The position numbers were made by a program, and so were the translations under genes. Below the pieces are notes generated by a model that saw only the letters and a program-made list of their open reading frames with translations, made no database searches and was not told the origin of the DNA. A DNA stretch of 15,163 bases from an uncultured Chloroflexota bacterium (GTDB lineage: Bacteria > Chloroflexota > Anaerolineae > Anaerolineales > Villigracilaceae): the NCBI GenBank assembly GCA_903837815.1, contig CAILWD010000328.1:1-15163 (forward strand), read 5' to 3'. Shown here one piece after another: positions 14,310 through 15,163 of this stretch (positions within the stretch are counted from its first letter, which is position 1; each line of letters starts with the position of its first letter).

Positions 14310-15163
14310 ATGAAAAAATTACGCTGGCAGATTTTGGTTGTTGCAGTCACCATTGTGATTGTCGCTTTGCTCCTGCTCAGCCAACAACCGGTAAGCATCC
14401 CTTTCCTGCCGGAAGCCGCTCCGGGAGGTATTTACACCGAAGCGTTAATCGGCTCGATGGGACGGCTCAACCCCATGCTGGATTGGAACAATCCAGCTGA
14501 CCGCGACATCAACCGCCTGATCTTCAGCGGGTTGATGCGCTTCGACGATCATGGGCTTCCCCAGCCTGACCTTGCCGAATCCTGGGGAGTTTCCTCCAAC
14601 GGTACTTTGTATAACTTCTCGATTCGACCCAACGCAACCTGGCACGACGGCCAACCGGTGACCACGGACGATGTCCTCTTCACCATCGAGTTGATCAAAA
14701 GCAGCGGCTCGCTCTTCCCGCAGGATATCAAAGACCTGTGGTCGCAGATCGAGATCAAAAAATTCGACGACAAGACTTTTCAATTCAAACTCCCAGAACC
14801 CTTCGCCCCATTTTTGGATTACGCCACCTTTGGTATTTTGCCCAAGCACCTGCTTGAATCAATCTCACCTGACCAATTGGCAAGCGCGGAGTTCAACCTG
14901 AAACCCGTTGGCACGGGACCCTATCAATTCGATTCTTTGCTCGTTAGCAATGGACAAATCAGCGGTGTGTCTCTCAGAGTGAACCCAAATTATTATCTGC
15001 GCCCGGCGTATGTCGAGCAGGTGATTTTCCGCTACTATCCCAATTCTGCATCTGCGCTCGATGCCTATCAACAGGGCGAGGTGCTGGGTATTAGCCAGAT
15101 CACGAACGATGTTTTGGAATCCGCGCTGGCGGAGCCAAACCTCTCGGTCTACACCAGCCGCCT
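14310..15163 (+). CDS. ABC transporter family-5 solute-binding protein (partial)
   Basis: The gene opens with an ATG at 14310 and runs off the right edge after 284 codons. It is the N-terminal part of an oligopeptide/dipeptide-type (SBP_bac_5) binding protein, which captures peptides or similar solutes outside the membrane for an ABC importer. A basic MKKLRWQ and a hydrophobic stretch (about 8-24) form a signal sequence or anchor; there is no Cys after it, so no lipobox. Family motifs are LNPMLDWNN, FSGLMRFDDHGLPQPDLAESW, WHDGQPVTTDDVLFTIELIK (near 111-130) and VGTGPYQF. No Shine-Dalgarno sequence is visible before the ATG, which lies just after the secG terminator; a short or leaderless mRNA is possible. 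About half of a typical protein is present. Confidence 0.93.
   Translation, partial: MKKLRWQILVVAVTIVIVALLLLSQQPVSIPFLPEAAPGGIYTEALIGSMGRLNPMLDWNNPADRDINRLIFSGLMRFDDHGLPQPDLAESWGVSSNGTLYNFSIRPNATWHDGQPVTTDDVLFTIELIKSSGSLFPQDIKDLWSQIEIKKFDDKTFQFKLPEPFAPFLDYATFGILPKHLLESISPDQLASAEFNLKPVGTGPYQFDSLLVSNGQISGVSLRVNPNYYLRPAYVEQVIFRYYPNSASALDAYQQGEVLGISQITNDVLESALAEPNLSVYTSR

Noticed and set aside
1..15163. CRISPR array, prophage or insertion sequence
   Set aside because: No regularly spaced repeats, transposase, integrase or phage gene is visible.

Overview
The window looks like ordinary chromosomal DNA from a member of the Chloroflexota, probably an Anaerolineae-type bacterium. This is an inference from gene content and style. 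It rests on the moderately high GC, the Thr/Pro/Ala-rich linker in an exported peptidyl-prolyl isomerase, the rpsF-ssb-rpsR cluster, a rnc-smc pair, and secG beside a family-5 solute-binding protein without a lipobox. No phage, insertion sequence, CRISPR array, rRNA or tRNA gene is visible.

Layout. Positions 1-371 hold no large gene. The minus strand there carries a compact unit: a promoter (195-224), a ribosome binding site, a 27-codon reading frame (71-154) whose 3' end is a REP-like repeat, and an intrinsic terminator at the left edge. Next come an IMPACT/YigZ-family protein (minus) and a small class III nucleotide-cyclase-domain protein (plus). A strong bidirectional terminator separates the cyclase from an exported DUF2680-like protein (minus). 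Then uvrB follows an aldo/keto reductase in one minus-strand operon with only 5 bases between them. Diverging from it is the plus-strand pair rnc-smc (RNase III and the SMC chromosome-organising ATPase), ending at a terminator shared with the converging gene.

From about 12.7 to 10.3 kb the minus strand carries rpsF-ssb-rpsR (S6, single-strand binding protein, S18) followed by a membrane-anchored PpiC-type isomerase. A PHP-domain phosphoesterase lies upstream on the same strand. A near-consensus promoter at 13942-13971 then drives secG on the plus strand. After a terminator comes an oligopeptide-type ABC solute-binding protein cut by the right edge.

Themes are housekeeping: DNA repair (UvrB), replication and chromosome upkeep (SSB, SMC), RNA processing (RNase III), ribosome assembly (S6, S18), and export and extracytoplasmic folding (SecG, PpiC, binding protein). 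I do not see a clearly new multi-gene system. The most interesting signals are small: the leader-peptide-like unit at the left edge, a palindromic repeat inserted in frame in the SMC hinge, a G-quadruplex/hairpin element in the rnc leader, an RNase III with Ser at a normally catalytic Asp, a folded rpsF leader overlapping its Shine-Dalgarno sequence, and a tandem OmpR/PhoB-like operator before the DUF2680-like gene.
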